Assembly: GCF_024343615.1 (NCBI RefSeq)
Contig: NZ_RJUB01000136.1
Location: forward strand, 1-64,000
Reading direction: 5' to 3'
Origin: Ferruginibacter sp. HRS2-29
Lineage (GTDB): Bacteria; Bacteroidota; Bacteroidia; Chitinophagales; Chitinophagaceae
Length of the DNA: 64,000 nucleotides
Positions 1 to 7,923 of this stretch are shown here, in pieces. A program made the translations under genes and the position numbers. Within the stretch, counting starts at the first letter, position 1. Each line of letters begins with the position of its first letter. A model generated the notes under the pieces. It searched no databases and was not told the origin of the DNA. It was given only the letters and a program-made list of their open reading frames with translations.

Positions 1-76
1 GAGGTTTCTTTTAACCTCCGGGCGTTTGATCCAAAACACTCCGGGGTTGGGAGAAAAACCCCGGAGGTTTTCTACC
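1..76. repeat. Copy of a GC-rich CCTCCGGGG/CCCCGGAG palindromic repeat
   Basis: This stretch is built of AACCTCCGGG and CCCCGGAGGTT blocks that can fold on each other. Read on the minus strand it matches the unit repeated in tandem at 31127-31340 (CCTCCGGGGTTTTTC, then CCCCGGAG, GTTT, and CCCGGAGG). It is therefore a second, inverted-orientation copy of the same family. It runs to the left window edge and may continue outside. No coding content is seen. Confidence 0.75.
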
Positions 77-96
77 TTTAAGAATAAAACTGCGTT

Positions 97-693
97 ATGA
101 AAACAAAACTTGCAACGCTCTTTGGGCTGATCGGTTGGTTTGCGCTCGTACTTCAGTATATACTTATTTTAAAAAACAGTCCTGGCCGCAGCACGCTGGA
201 TACGACTATCCGCTACTTTGGATTTTTTACGATTCTGACGAATACGCTGACAGCCGTGTATTTCACCGCGGTTGCCTTCGGCAAAAATGTGAAACCTGCT
301 ACCCATACTGCTGTCACGGTATATCTTACCACGGTATTCCTGGTGTACCAGTTCCTGCTGAGGGGACTGGTAGAGCTGCATGGCTGGGACATGCTGGCCG
401 ATGAATTATTGCATACGCTGCTGCCGATACTGACGCTTGTATTCTGGGTGATGTATCAGCGCTCCAAACCCGTGGGTTACGGAGTGATCTTCTTATGGAC
501 GATCTACCCGTTACTCTATCTCGCTTACACCTTAGCTTATGGAAATTCCACCAATTATTATCCTTATCCTTTTGTAAATGTGAGCAGGTTTGGCATGGGG
601 CAGGTGCTCATCAATTCGGGTTTGCTGGTGGTGGGATTTTTGGCCATGTCGGCATTGTTTCTTTTTATTGGCAAATCGGTCATCAAAAGATAA
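97..693 (+). CDS. Pr6Pr family integral membrane protein
   Basis: A 198-residue hydrophobic protein with about six predicted membrane segments. The first begins at residue 8, and the last ends in a short basic tail (GKSVIKR). The order of features resembles the Pr6Pr/FAR-17a-like bacterial family: an aromatic FFTILTNTL segment near residue 43, an ELHGWDMLADELLHTLLP segment with conserved His/Asp around residues 93-110, and a final helix. Function in this family is not established and I do not assign a substrate. The ATG at 97 follows the GC-rich repeat and gives a normal first helix. The gene stands alone, with the next start 86 bases downstream on the same strand. Family assignment is from recall of motifs. 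Confidence 0.75.
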   Translation: MKTKLATLFGLIGWFALVLQYILILKNSPGRSTLDTTIRYFGFFTILTNTLTAVYFTAVAFGKNVKPATHTAVTVYLTTVFLVYQFLLRGLVELHGWDMLADELLHTLLPILTLVFWVMYQRSKPVGYGVIFLWTIYPLLYLAYTLAYGNSTNYYPYPFVNVSRFGMGQVLINSGLLVVGFLAMSALFLFIGKSVIKR

Positions 694-778
694 ATTACGG
701 GTATTCCGAAATCAAAATAATTCATGCATAAATCTGTTTAATTTTTTTAAGAAAAAGAAAATAACTGAACCGTCACAA

Positions 779-1396
779 ATGGATCAAGTACCCGAAACGC
801 CCAACCTACGGGAGAACAACGATGTCATTGAACTATTGGAAAAAGCCGGTTATTTCAAATATGCAGCGCAGGAAGATATTGCGGAAATAAAAGAAGAATT
901 GCGCGAAGGCTTACGGAATAATTATTTGAATACCGCTCATTTTTACACTCTCGCTAACCATTCGAAAGATTACCGCTATTACATGCTTGATGGTGAAACT
1001 CTTTTTGAAGATGGTGGTTTTACAGATGCCTTCAAATATCTACAATATGTATTTGATGCTATCGGCCTTGAATTTGAAGTCACGAACCATATTGAAGAAG
1101 CAGATCTCGAAAAGGTCAATCACAGTATGATCGTAAATGGAAAAGATTATGTCATCTTTAAAGATTTTCCTGGCTATGGCTGGGGCGAAGCAGCAAAGGC
1201 TTTTGCGGAAATTGTAAATGAACAGCTCTTTTTACAGGAAAAAGACGAACGGGTATTTTTATATAATGGTGGTAATGATGGAGCTGCTGTGTTGTTAACT
1301 CCTGAATTATTTGAGATCATTGATAAAGCCATCTCCGATCCTCATGGCAAACCACTTTTACTGGATAAATGGTGCAGAACTTACGGAGTAAAGTAA
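779..1396 (+). CDS. Hypothetical protein, unknown family
   Basis: A soluble, acidic protein of 205 residues from the ATG at 779. I do not recognise a characterised family. Visible features are an acidic helical N-terminus and an alternating alpha/beta C-terminal half with NGKDYVIFKDF and VFLYNGGNDGAAVLLTP. No signal peptide or membrane segment is seen. The open frame extends upstream to 590, inside the previous gene, and the stretch just before 779 reads NLFNFFKKKKITEP. That looks like a natural protein N-terminus but is preceded by ATA at about 751 rather than ATG. The start is therefore uncertain: ATG 779 is the conservative choice, and an ATA start near 751 is possible. Confidence 0.6.
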   Translation: MDQVPETPNLRENNDVIELLEKAGYFKYAAQEDIAEIKEELREGLRNNYLNTAHFYTLANHSKDYRYYMLDGETLFEDGGFTDAFKYLQYVFDAIGLEFEVTNHIEEADLEKVNHSMIVNGKDYVIFKDFPGYGWGEAAKAFAEIVNEQLFLQEKDERVFLYNGGNDGAAVLLTPELFEIIDKAISDPHGKPLLLDKWCRTYGVK

Positions 1397-1494
1397 CCAT
1401 CCGGGGTAATTTTATATATAAACTCTTCGTTGTGAAAGGATTTCCCTCAAATTCCTGCTTTCAAATAATTACATCCTTTTCTATATTTCTGATG

Positions 1495-1502
1495 TAAATT
1501 TG
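1495..1502 (+). promoter_or_regulatory. Bacteroidota -7 promoter box TAAATTTG
   Basis: TAAATTTG matches the Bacteroidota -7 consensus TAnnTTTG exactly and lies 23 bases before the ATG of the outer-membrane protein at 1526. No convincing -33 TTTG is visible at the usual distance. Confidence 0.5.
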
Positions 1503-1525
1503 CGGCGTCAAGCAAAAGCATCATC

Positions 1526-2329
1526 ATGCAAAAAATACTACTAACACTACTGCTGCTCAATATAGCTGTACTGGCAAATGCCCAAAACAAAGGCCCGCTC
1601 TTCAAAGGGATGTATATTCAATGGGGGTACAATACCGAATGGTATACCAAAAGCAATGTTCATTTCAAAATGGGGAACGGAAATAAATTCACGCTTCATC
1701 ATGTGAAAGCGCATGACAAGCCTGATATGGATGCCATCCTGAAAGAACCGGGTCAGATCTCCATTCCGCAATACAATTATCGTTTTGGTTTTTATCTCAA
1801 TAAAAGCCGTACCAGGGCAATCGAGATCAACTTCGATCACATCAAATATGTAGTGACCGATTTTCAAAAGGCCCGTGTTACCGGCCAGATCGATGGCGTG
1901 CAGGTAAATGGCGACAGCATCCTCAATCCAGCTACATTCCTGCACCTGGAACACACCGATGGCGGAAATTTATTACACATCAATTATGTGGAGCAAAAGA
2001 CTTTGGTAAGCAACCGCGACAAAAGCAGGCCGTTGGTGAATTTCATCTGGAAGGCCGGTGCCGGTATCAATATCCCCCGTACAGATTTTACCTGGAGAGG
2101 CGAACGGTTGAACAATAATTTCCACATCGCCGGGTACAACCTGAGTGCCGAAGCGGGTGCAAGATATTATCCGCTGAAAAGATTGTTCATCGAAGGCACG
2201 GCAAAAAGTGGTTATGTGCATTACATAAATGCGCTGGCCAACACCGCTTCGCTGAAAGGAAGCAGGGTTCATCAAGGTTTCGGCTATTTTGAACTGATTG
2301 GACTGATTGGCTACGATATCAATTTTTAA
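1526..2329 (+). CDS. Putative outer-membrane beta-barrel protein
   Basis: A 267-residue exported protein. Residues 1-19 form a signal peptide ending in LANAQ, the common Bacteroidota cleavage context. The mature part alternates polar and aromatic residues, as in beta strands (YIQWGYNTEWY, RFGFYLNKS, FIEGTAKSGYVHYI). It ends in GLIGYDINF, with the terminal Phe typical of barrels inserted by the BAM machinery. Early strands and loops contain many His and Asp residues. No specific substrate or family is recognised. It is monocistronic, with its own -7 box upstream and a hairpin terminator 18 bases after the stop. Confidence 0.65.
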   Translation: MQKILLTLLLLNIAVLANAQNKGPLFKGMYIQWGYNTEWYTKSNVHFKMGNGNKFTLHHVKAHDKPDMDAILKEPGQISIPQYNYRFGFYLNKSRTRAIEINFDHIKYVVTDFQKARVTGQIDGVQVNGDSILNPATFLHLEHTDGGNLLHINYVEQKTLVSNRDKSRPLVNFIWKAGAGINIPRTDFTWRGERLNNNFHIAGYNLSAEAGARYYPLKRLFIEGTAKSGYVHYINALANTASLKGSRVHQGFGYFELIGLIGYDINF

Positions 2330-2346
2330 AATATGTTTTTTATCAG

Positions 2347-2376
2347 AATCCCTGCACAACAGCAGGGATTTTTAGT
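2347..2376 (+). terminator. Rho-independent terminator after the outer-membrane protein gene
   Basis: A perfect 9-bp stem (AATCCCTGC with GCAGGGATT) and a 6-base loop are followed by a short T-rich run. Confidence 0.75.
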
Positions 2377-2399
2377 TCTTCCACCCTTAGCTCACTATA

Positions 2400-2465
2400 C
2401 TGTCAGCCTGAGCTTGTCGAAGGCGGGATAGACCGGAATTACCTTCGACAAGCTCAGGCTGACAG
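2400..2465. repeat. Dispersed palindrome, 24-bp perfect arms (CTGTCAGCCTGAGCTTG family)
   Basis: The left arm 2400-2423 and right arm 2442-2465 are perfect reverse complements around an 18-base loop. A second copy of the same arms is at 58725-58791. Long perfect arms with a different loop at each locus fit a dispersed REP-like element rather than a gene-specific terminator. No transposase is visible nearby. Confidence 0.8.
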
Positions 2466-2515
2466 CTGATTTTCAAATGGAAAAATCCGGACGGCTTTTG
2501 TATTTTTACACCTCA

Positions 2516-3454
2516 ATGAATGCAACAGAAACACATACCGCTTTTGTAAAACAAACCGCCGCGATGCTGGGGTTTGAATTTTGCGGTATCGCGAAAGCAC
2601 AGTTTCTCGACCAGGATGCACAAAGGCTGGAAACATGGCTCAGCAAAGGCATGCATGGTAATATGCATTACATGCAGAACCATTTCGATCTGCGGGTAGA
2701 CCCTACCAAACTTGTTCCGGGGGCCAGATCGGTGATCACTTTACTGCTCAATTATTTTCCCGAAACCATACAAGATAAAGATGCCCCCAAAATAGCCAAA
2801 TATGCTTATGGCAACGATTACCACGAAGTGATCAGGGAAAAGCTGAATCATTTTTTCTTTTTACTGAAAGAAAAGATCGGCGGGATACAGGGGCGTGGTT
2901 TTGTAGACAGTGCCCCGGTGCTGGAGAGATCGTGGGCGCAAAAAGCAGGCATGGGCTGGATCGGAAAAAACGGGAACCTCATCAACAAACAACAAGGCTC
3001 GTATTTTTTTATCGCTTCGCTGATCGTTGATGTGGAACTGACGTACGATGACGGCTACGCGAAAGATTATTGCGGCTCCTGCACCCGCTGCATCGACAGC
3101 TGCCCCACAGAAGCTATCCTTCCCGACAAAGTAGTGGATGGCAGCAAATGTATTTCCTACTTCACCATCGAGCTCAAAGAAGCTTTGTTGCCGGAAGGCA
3201 TGAAAGGCAAATTCGACGACTGGTTATTCGGATGCGATACCTGCCAGGATGTTTGTCCGTGGAACCGTTTTTCGCAACCCACGCAGGAAGCAAAATTCAA
3301 AGCCAATCCGGAGATATTACATTTCTCCCCGGATGACTGGGAAGAGCTGACGGAAGAAAGTTTCAAAATAATCTTCAGGCACTCCCCTATCAAACGTACC
3401 AAATTCAACGGCATCAAAAGAAACCTTCAGTTCATCCGGCAAATCAATGTATAA
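2516..3454 (+). CDS. queG: Epoxyqueuosine reductase QueG
   Basis: QueG converts epoxyqueuosine to queuosine at position 34 of GUN-anticodon tRNAs, using cobalamin and two [4Fe-4S] clusters in the cytoplasm. The 312-residue protein has the expected N-terminal cobalamin-binding/catalytic part (KYAYGNDYHEVIREKL, then DSAPVLERSWAQKAGMGWIGKN). This is followed by the ferredoxin-like motifs CGSCTRCIDSCP and CDTCQDVCPWN and a short tail. ATG 2516 is preferred over an in-frame ATG at 2477 because it gives the usual N-terminus; the extra 13 residues (RLLYFYTS) look like untranslated leader. The anmK start lies two bases after the stop, so the two genes are probably co-transcribed. Confidence 0.95.
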   Translation: MNATETHTAFVKQTAAMLGFEFCGIAKAQFLDQDAQRLETWLSKGMHGNMHYMQNHFDLRVDPTKLVPGARSVITLLLNYFPETIQDKDAPKIAKYAYGNDYHEVIREKLNHFFFLLKEKIGGIQGRGFVDSAPVLERSWAQKAGMGWIGKNGNLINKQQGSYFFIASLIVDVELTYDDGYAKDYCGSCTRCIDSCPTEAILPDKVVDGSKCISYFTIELKEALLPEGMKGKFDDWLFGCDTCQDVCPWNRFSQPTQEAKFKANPEILHFSPDDWEELTEESFKIIFRHSPIKRTKFNGIKRNLQFIRQINV

Positions 3455-3456
3455 TT

Positions 3457-4650
3457 ATGAATGCACAGATAGAAAAACTTTACGCGATAGCTGGTAAGAA
3501 AAAACGCCACATACTCGGCCTCATGAGCGGCACATCGCTGGATGGGCTGGACGTGGCGCTTTGCGAAATAGAAGGAAGCGGGGCCAGCACCCGGCTCATA
3601 CTGAAAAATTTCTCTACTAAAAATTATTCCGCCACGTTCAAAGCGAGGGTACGGGAAGTTTTTTCGCAACGACAGGCAGACCTGCAAACCATCTGCCTGC
3701 TGAATGAATGGCTCGGCGAAAAACATGCAGAAATAGTGAACCATTGCCTGGAAGAATGGGGCGTAAAAAAAGAAGAAGTGGATCTTATCGCCAGCCATGG
3801 GCAAACGATCTATCATGCGCCCAAACATCTTCATCCACAGGATGAATTCGGCAATGGCACTTTACAGATCGGCGATGGGGATCATATAGCGGTAAAGACC
3901 GGCATCATCACGATCAGCGATTTCAGGCAAAAACACATCGCCGCTGGCGGCGAAGGCGCACCACTGGCCGCATACGGCGACTACCTGTTATTCAAAGAAA
4001 AAGACACCAATGTGATACTGCTCAACATTGGCGGCATAGCCAACCTTACTTACCTGCCGATAGAAGGGCATATGTTCAGCACCGACATCGGCCCGGGCAA
4101 CACACTGATGGATGCGTGGATGCAACAGAATTTTTCCATGTTCTCATTTGATGAAAACGCTTTCATCGCAAGAGCAGGCAACATACATGATGGATTGTTA
4201 TCCGCATTGAAAGAAAATGATTTTTTCAAACTGCCTTTTCCAAAAACCACCGGGCCGGAATTGTTCAGCCTGGATTACCTGTACGCTGCGCAAAAAAAAT
4301 CGGGAACATCTTCCATCAGCATCAACGATACAATGGCTACGCTCAATAAATTTACCGCCGATGCCATCTGCGATGCGATCAATCAGCTCTCTTCACGAAA
4401 AGGCAAAACGAAGGTATACGTAAGCGGGGGTGGCATGCACAACATTTTGCTGATGGAGCACCTGATAAAAAATATCCGGAACGCCACCATAGATTCCACA
4501 GCAGAAAAAAATATCCATCCTGATGCGAAAGAAGCGATCCTGTTTGCCATCCTGGCCAATGAATGTGTAGCAGGAAATGCGGATAGTTTTGTGTCGGGGA
4601 TCAAAAATTTCCCGGCAATCGCGATGGGAAAGATCAGTTTTCCCAATTAA
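3457..4650 (+). CDS. anmK: Anhydro-N-acetylmuramic acid kinase AnmK
   Basis: AnmK phosphorylates and hydrates 1,6-anhydro-MurNAc to MurNAc-6-phosphate in peptidoglycan recycling. The 397-residue sequence begins its ATPase core with GLMSGTSLDGLDVALCEI (phosphate-binding loop). It then carries ASHGQTIYH, ISDFRQKHIAAGGEGAPLA, NIGGIANLTYL and TDIGPGNTLMDAW, and ends in the nucleotide-binding VYVSGGGMHN motif. All are characteristic of the family, and the length is normal. The start lies two bases after the queG stop and is coupled to it. There is no signal peptide, as expected for a cytoplasmic enzyme. No other recycling gene is adjacent; murB is about 58 kb away in the window. Confidence 0.95.
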   Translation: MNAQIEKLYAIAGKKKRHILGLMSGTSLDGLDVALCEIEGSGASTRLILKNFSTKNYSATFKARVREVFSQRQADLQTICLLNEWLGEKHAEIVNHCLEEWGVKKEEVDLIASHGQTIYHAPKHLHPQDEFGNGTLQIGDGDHIAVKTGIITISDFRQKHIAAGGEGAPLAAYGDYLLFKEKDTNVILLNIGGIANLTYLPIEGHMFSTDIGPGNTLMDAWMQQNFSMFSFDENAFIARAGNIHDGLLSALKENDFFKLPFPKTTGPELFSLDYLYAAQKKSGTSSISINDTMATLNKFTADAICDAINQLSSRKGKTKVYVSGGGMHNILLMEHLIKNIRNATIDSTAEKNIHPDAKEAILFAILANECVAGNADSFVSGIKNFPAIAMGKISFPN

Positions 4651-4665
4651 GAAGTTGAGTAGGGA

Positions 4666-4721
4666 TCTACAATAACCACGGGTTTCACCCGTGGTTATTG
4701 TAGATTAAAGCCCTTCGGGCT
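4666..4721. repeat. REP-like double palindrome
   Basis: Arms of 18 bases at 4666-4683 and 4687-4704 pair perfectly around a 3-base loop (core CCACGGGT-TTC-ACCCGTGG). A small AGCCC-TTC-GGGCT hairpin follows at 4709-4721. A tight hairpin followed by a second short one resembles REP units handled by IS200-type transposases, but no such gene is in the window. It may also terminate anmK. Confidence 0.6.
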
Positions 4722-4743
4722 AATGTGAACCGTTAAAAAAAAT

Positions 4744-4831
4744 AATTCGTAATTCGTAATTCGTAATTCGTAATTCGTAATTCGTAATTCGTAATTCTTA
4801 ATTCTTAATTCGTAATTCGTAATTCTTAATT
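4744..4831. repeat. Heptanucleotide array, unit AATTCGT
   Basis: About twelve copies of AATTCGT or AATTCTT lie head to tail with a strict 7-bp period. Read on the minus strand, the array begins inside the last codons of the SRPBCC gene: AAT TAA G contains its stop, and the next units are AATTACG. It is one member of the stop-anchored heptad class described in the findings. Confidence 0.9.
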
Positions 4832-5344
4832 TTCTATCTTCTTCCTCAGGCTCTCCAGCGCCACTTCATACCCCGGCCCCGTCATCTTATCGGTAAATAT
4901 CCCTGCAAATTTTTCCCACGGGTACCATTTCAAATGTGTGAGCGCCTGCCACTCTACCTGGTAACCGTTGCCATCCTGCAGAGGTGCCAGTGAAAGAATA
5001 TTTTCCACATCTTTTTCCCCGGGGCGGATGAGTAAGAATTTTATTCCCGAAGTGGATTGCTCTGTGATCCTGATCGTATTTGTTTTACCTGCCGTATTCC
5101 ATTGCACCGAAGCATTGGCGCCGGAAGATGGTGTGCTGAAAACGGCGTTACTGTCCTGCATGAAAACCGGGTGCCAGTTTTTCCAGGCTTTCAGGTCGGT
5201 TACCTGTGCCAGTATTTTGGCTTCTGGCGCATGCACCGGCATTCCGCGGACGGTTACCACTTTTGATGGTATGAACAACGACATGACTGTCACGAGCAGG
5301 AAAAGCCCTGTCAACACTACTAAAACACCTTTTATCTTATTCAT
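4826..5344 (-). CDS. SRPBCC (START/Bet v1-like) family protein with N-terminal membrane anchor
   Basis: A 172-residue protein. Residues 5-26 form one membrane segment (GVLVVLTGLFLLVTVMSLF). A SRPBCC-type lipid/ligand-binding fold follows, with the start motif VHAPEAKILAQVTDLKAWKNWHP, central strands, and the terminal helix YEVALESLRKKIEN. The ligand is unknown. The gene follows the ABC-2 permease on the minus strand with one base between them, so they are probably one transcript. The final codons (IEN and stop) lie in the AATTCGT heptad array, so the C-terminus overlaps a repeat. Confidence 0.8.
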   Translation of the reverse strand: MNKIKGVLVVLTGLFLLVTVMSLFIPSKVVTVRGMPVHAPEAKILAQVTDLKAWKNWHPVFMQDSNAVFSTPSSGANASVQWNTAGKTNTIRITEQSTSGIKFLLIRPGEKDVENILSLAPLQDGNGYQVEWQALTHLKWYPWEKFAGIFTDKMTGPGYEVALESLRKKIEN

Positions 5345-5345
5345 C

Positions 5346-6461
5346 TTATTCCCATTTAAAAACTTTAACTGCCACTATATACACACCGATGCCCCACAAT
5401 AATAAAATCCCGATTTCGCCTTTCACCTGCCAGAGATTTTGCCCTTCAAAAGCTACGCTGCGCATGGCAGTATTGAGATGTGTAAGCGGTAATGCTTTTG
5501 AGATCGGCTGCAGCCATTTTGGAAATGCCGCGATGGAGAAGAATGTGCCTCCCAGCAAAAATTGTGGCAGCGTGATCAGGTTGGCGAATGGCGGGATCGA
5601 ACTGTCGCTCCTTGCCAATCCGCTTACGATAAAGCCAAAACCCATGAAGACCACCAGCCCCAGGAAACTCAGCACCAGCATTTCGAGCAATGTGCGGAAA
5701 CCGTGCACCAGTGTAAATCCGAAGAAATAATATCCAACCAGGATGATGACCACCGCAGTGATCATCTGGAATATGATACGGCTCAACGCTTCCCCCAAAA
5801 CGATGTATGTTTTGGTGATAGGAGTGGCAAAAAAACGTTTTAAGATCAGCTGGTTGCGGAGGTTGAAGAACATGAATGCCACACCGAACACACCTGAGCT
5901 CAATAAGGAAAACCCTAACTGGCCGGGTAAAATAAAATCGATCGTTTTGTATTCCCTCACCACTTCCCTGTCGGCTTTATTAGCCGGATCAAATTTGAAA
6001 GTTGCATATACCGGCCTTCCTTTGTACACCTGGTTGCTTACATTATTGATCATCCCTTCCAGCACGACCCTTAGTTGTGGCCATTGATCGTCGCTGGCGC
6101 TGGTAGTGTGCATGCTTACTTTATAAGGTGCCGCACTATCGGTACTTTTTGTTATGCTGATAATCCCTGCTACCCTTCCTTTTTGAATATCCGTCTGCAT
6201 TTCTTTTTCAGTCGGATAAGTAACCATTTTGATCGCATCCGAATTTTTCATCACCGTGTACAGGATATTATTCGTGTCCGAATTTTTATCCATTACGATC
6301 CGATAAGACCTGCCGCCGCCATTGTTACCGATAAATCCAAATACGAGGATGAAAATAAATGGAAAAGCAAAGCTGAAGATCACGGCAGATGGGCTGCGGG
6401 TGATCGATCTGAGGCTTCCTTTGGTGATCGCCCACATCGCGGTAAGCTGGCTATATCTCAT
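5346..6461 (-). CDS. ABC-2 type transporter permease
   Basis: A 371-residue ABC-2 permease. It has a cytoplasmic N-terminus, a first membrane helix at residues 27-46 (VIFSFAFPFIFILVFGFIG), and a large extracytoplasmic domain of about 140 residues. A cluster of five C-terminal helices follows, with the family-typical LLSSGVFGVAFMFFNLRNQ and LPLTHLNTAMRSVAFEG. This layout fits single-gene ABC-2 exporters of the YhgE/NatB/CcmB-like class. No ATPase gene is adjacent in the window, so the partner must be encoded elsewhere. It is followed on the same strand by the SRPBCC protein. Substrate unknown. Confidence 0.85.
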   Translation of the reverse strand: MRYSQLTAMWAITKGSLRSITRSPSAVIFSFAFPFIFILVFGFIGNNGGGRSYRIVMDKNSDTNNILYTVMKNSDAIKMVTYPTEKEMQTDIQKGRVAGIISITKSTDSAAPYKVSMHTTSASDDQWPQLRVVLEGMINNVSNQVYKGRPVYATFKFDPANKADREVVREYKTIDFILPGQLGFSLLSSGVFGVAFMFFNLRNQLILKRFFATPITKTYIVLGEALSRIIFQMITAVVIILVGYYFFGFTLVHGFRTLLEMLVLSFLGLVVFMGFGFIVSGLARSDSSIPPFANLITLPQFLLGGTFFSIAAFPKWLQPISKALPLTHLNTAMRSVAFEGQNLWQVKGEIGILLLWGIGVYIVAVKVFKWE

Positions 6462-6545
6462 AAATGAAATTTAATGCAGCAAAGCTATCGCAAAAAGATC
6501 ATAAAATCCGGCGGATGTGTAATAGGGGAAGTATCTTTATAAGAG

Positions 6546-6635
6546 AGAATGGATAATTGAATAATGGATAATAGATAATTTATCTTCGCGAAAAATATTA
6601 TCCGTTATCCAATTATCCATTCATTAATATCCATT
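6546..6635. repeat. Inverted pair of heptad arrays, unit AATGGAT / ATCCATT
   Basis: The left arm (6546-6580, units like AATGGAT, AATAGAT) and right arm (6595-6635, units like TTATCCA) are imperfect reverse complements around a 14-base centre. The element lies between the divergent ABC permease and folK, and ends about 10 bases before the folK start. It is one of the few copies not anchored on an adjacent stop codon. Confidence 0.8.
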
Positions 6636-6644
6636 TTCAAGTCC

Positions 6645-7124
6645 ATGAATAAAGTCTACATACTTCTGGGGGGAAACGAAGGCGATCCGGCTAAAAATCT
6701 GCGTACCGCAAAAAAGAAACTCGAAAAAGCCGTGGGCAGCATCCACCGCGAATCGTCCGTTTACCAGACGGCCGCCTGGGGAATGCTGGAGCAACCTGAC
6801 TTTTTGAACCAGGTTATCATCATCGAAACTGCTTTGTCGCCCCGGGAAACCCTTGCTGCCTGTCTCGGTATAGAATCTGCGATGGGACGCGTTCGTACGG
6901 TGAAGAACGCCCCGCGGATCATCGACATCGATATACTCTTTTTTGGCAAACTGGTTCTGAAGGATTTTGCGCTGACCGTACCGCATGCTGAAATCCCCAA
7001 CCGCCGGTTCGTACTGGTGCCGCTGAACGAACTGTCGCCGAATATGAAACACCCGGTATTGAATAAAACAATTCACCAACTACTCACAATTTGCCCCGAC
7101 AAACTGGATGTGAAAAAAATTTGA
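6645..7124 (+). CDS. folK: 2-amino-4-hydroxy-6-hydroxymethyldihydropteridine diphosphokinase (HPPK)
   Basis: HPPK transfers pyrophosphate from ATP to 6-hydroxymethyl-7,8-dihydropterin in folate synthesis. The 159-residue protein starts with the family signature YILLGGNEGDPAKNL. It carries SSVYQTAAWGMLEQPDFLNQ and the metal/ATP loop APRIIDIDILFFG, with both catalytic aspartates, followed by VPHAEIPNRRFVLVPL. Length and order are normal. It is not fused to FolB or FolP. A deoxynucleoside kinase follows 36 bases later on the same strand, and the two are often neighbours in Bacteroidota. Confidence 0.95.
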   Translation: MNKVYILLGGNEGDPAKNLRTAKKKLEKAVGSIHRESSVYQTAAWGMLEQPDFLNQVIIIETALSPRETLAACLGIESAMGRVRTVKNAPRIIDIDILFFGKLVLKDFALTVPHAEIPNRRFVLVPLNELSPNMKHPVLNKTIHQLLTICPDKLDVKKI

Positions 7125-7160
7125 TGGCGGATAAACGGTTTCCTCTTATTTTGCGCCCGA

Positions 7161-7793
7161 ATGAAGTATAATTTTGTAACGATCGAAGGGAACATAGGCG
7201 CGGGCAAGACCACGCTGGCACATTTACTGAGCAAACATTACAACGCAAGGCTGATACTGGAAGAATTTGCGGACAACCCTTTCCTGCCAAAATTTTACGA
7301 AAGTCCCGAGCAGTACGCGTTTCCGCTGGAGCTTTTTTTCATGGCGGAACGTTACAAACAGCTGAAAGAATTGCTGCAGACAAAAGATATGTTTCAGAAT
7401 ATCACGGTCAGCGATTACCTTTTTACCAAATGCCTGCTATTCGCAAAAGTGAACCTGCCCGATGAAGAATTCAAATTATACCAGAAACTTTTTGAGATCA
7501 TCAACCCACAGATCGTACAGCCGGATATCCTCATCTACCTGCATACCCCGGTAAATAAATTACAGGAAAATATCAAAAAACGGAACCGCCAATACGAACT
7601 GAGCATCCCGAACGACTACCTCTTCAGCCTGCAGGAAACCTACACGCAATATATCAAGCAACATAATATCAAGACCATTTTCGTGGATGCGAGCAATGCC
7701 GATTTTCTCGGGAATGAAAAGCATCTGCAGGTGATCGTGGATGCGCTGGATAGGGAATATGAAGTTGGGCAACATTATCTTACGCTGCCTTAA
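7161..7793 (+). CDS. Deoxynucleoside kinase (dGK/dNK family)
   Basis: A 210-residue kinase of the deoxyguanosine/deoxyadenosine kinase family, which salvages deoxynucleosides by ATP-dependent 5'-phosphorylation in the cytoplasm. The P-loop is EGNIGAGKTTL at residues 9-19. A substrate-binding glutamate motif (ILEEFADNPFLPKFY) follows, then FFMAERYKQL, a DYLFTKCLLFA segment in place of the usual DR(S/Y) motif region, and a lid-like KRNRQYE near residue 140. Substrate preference cannot be read from the sequence. It lies 36 bases after folK, probably in the same transcript. Confidence 0.9.
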   Translation: MKYNFVTIEGNIGAGKTTLAHLLSKHYNARLILEEFADNPFLPKFYESPEQYAFPLELFFMAERYKQLKELLQTKDMFQNITVSDYLFTKCLLFAKVNLPDEEFKLYQKLFEIINPQIVQPDILIYLHTPVNKLQENIKKRNRQYELSIPNDYLFSLQETYTQYIKQHNIKTIFVDASNADFLGNEKHLQVIVDALDREYEVGQHYLTLP

Positions 7794-7898
7794 GACAGGT
7801 TACTGATTATTGGATATCGTGGCGAAGATTTAAACGAAACTTAATCTCAAAGAACATCCGGCATCGGGTAATCAGGATCCCGTATCGGCTCTCTTCTT

Positions 7899-7906
7899 TA
7901 TCTTTG
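7899..7906 (+). promoter_or_regulatory. Bacteroidota -7 promoter box TATCTTTG
   Basis: TATCTTTG matches TAnnTTTG exactly, 17 bases before the TTG start of the MFS gene. The short distance predicts a very short leader and supports a start at 7924 or further downstream. Confidence 0.5.
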
Positions 7907-7923
7907 TTCAAAAGAATAACAAA

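Noticed and set aside
590..778. N-terminal extension of the hypothetical gene
   Set aside because: It overlaps the Pr6Pr gene in another frame and its translation is Trp/Cys-rich with no protein-like pattern.
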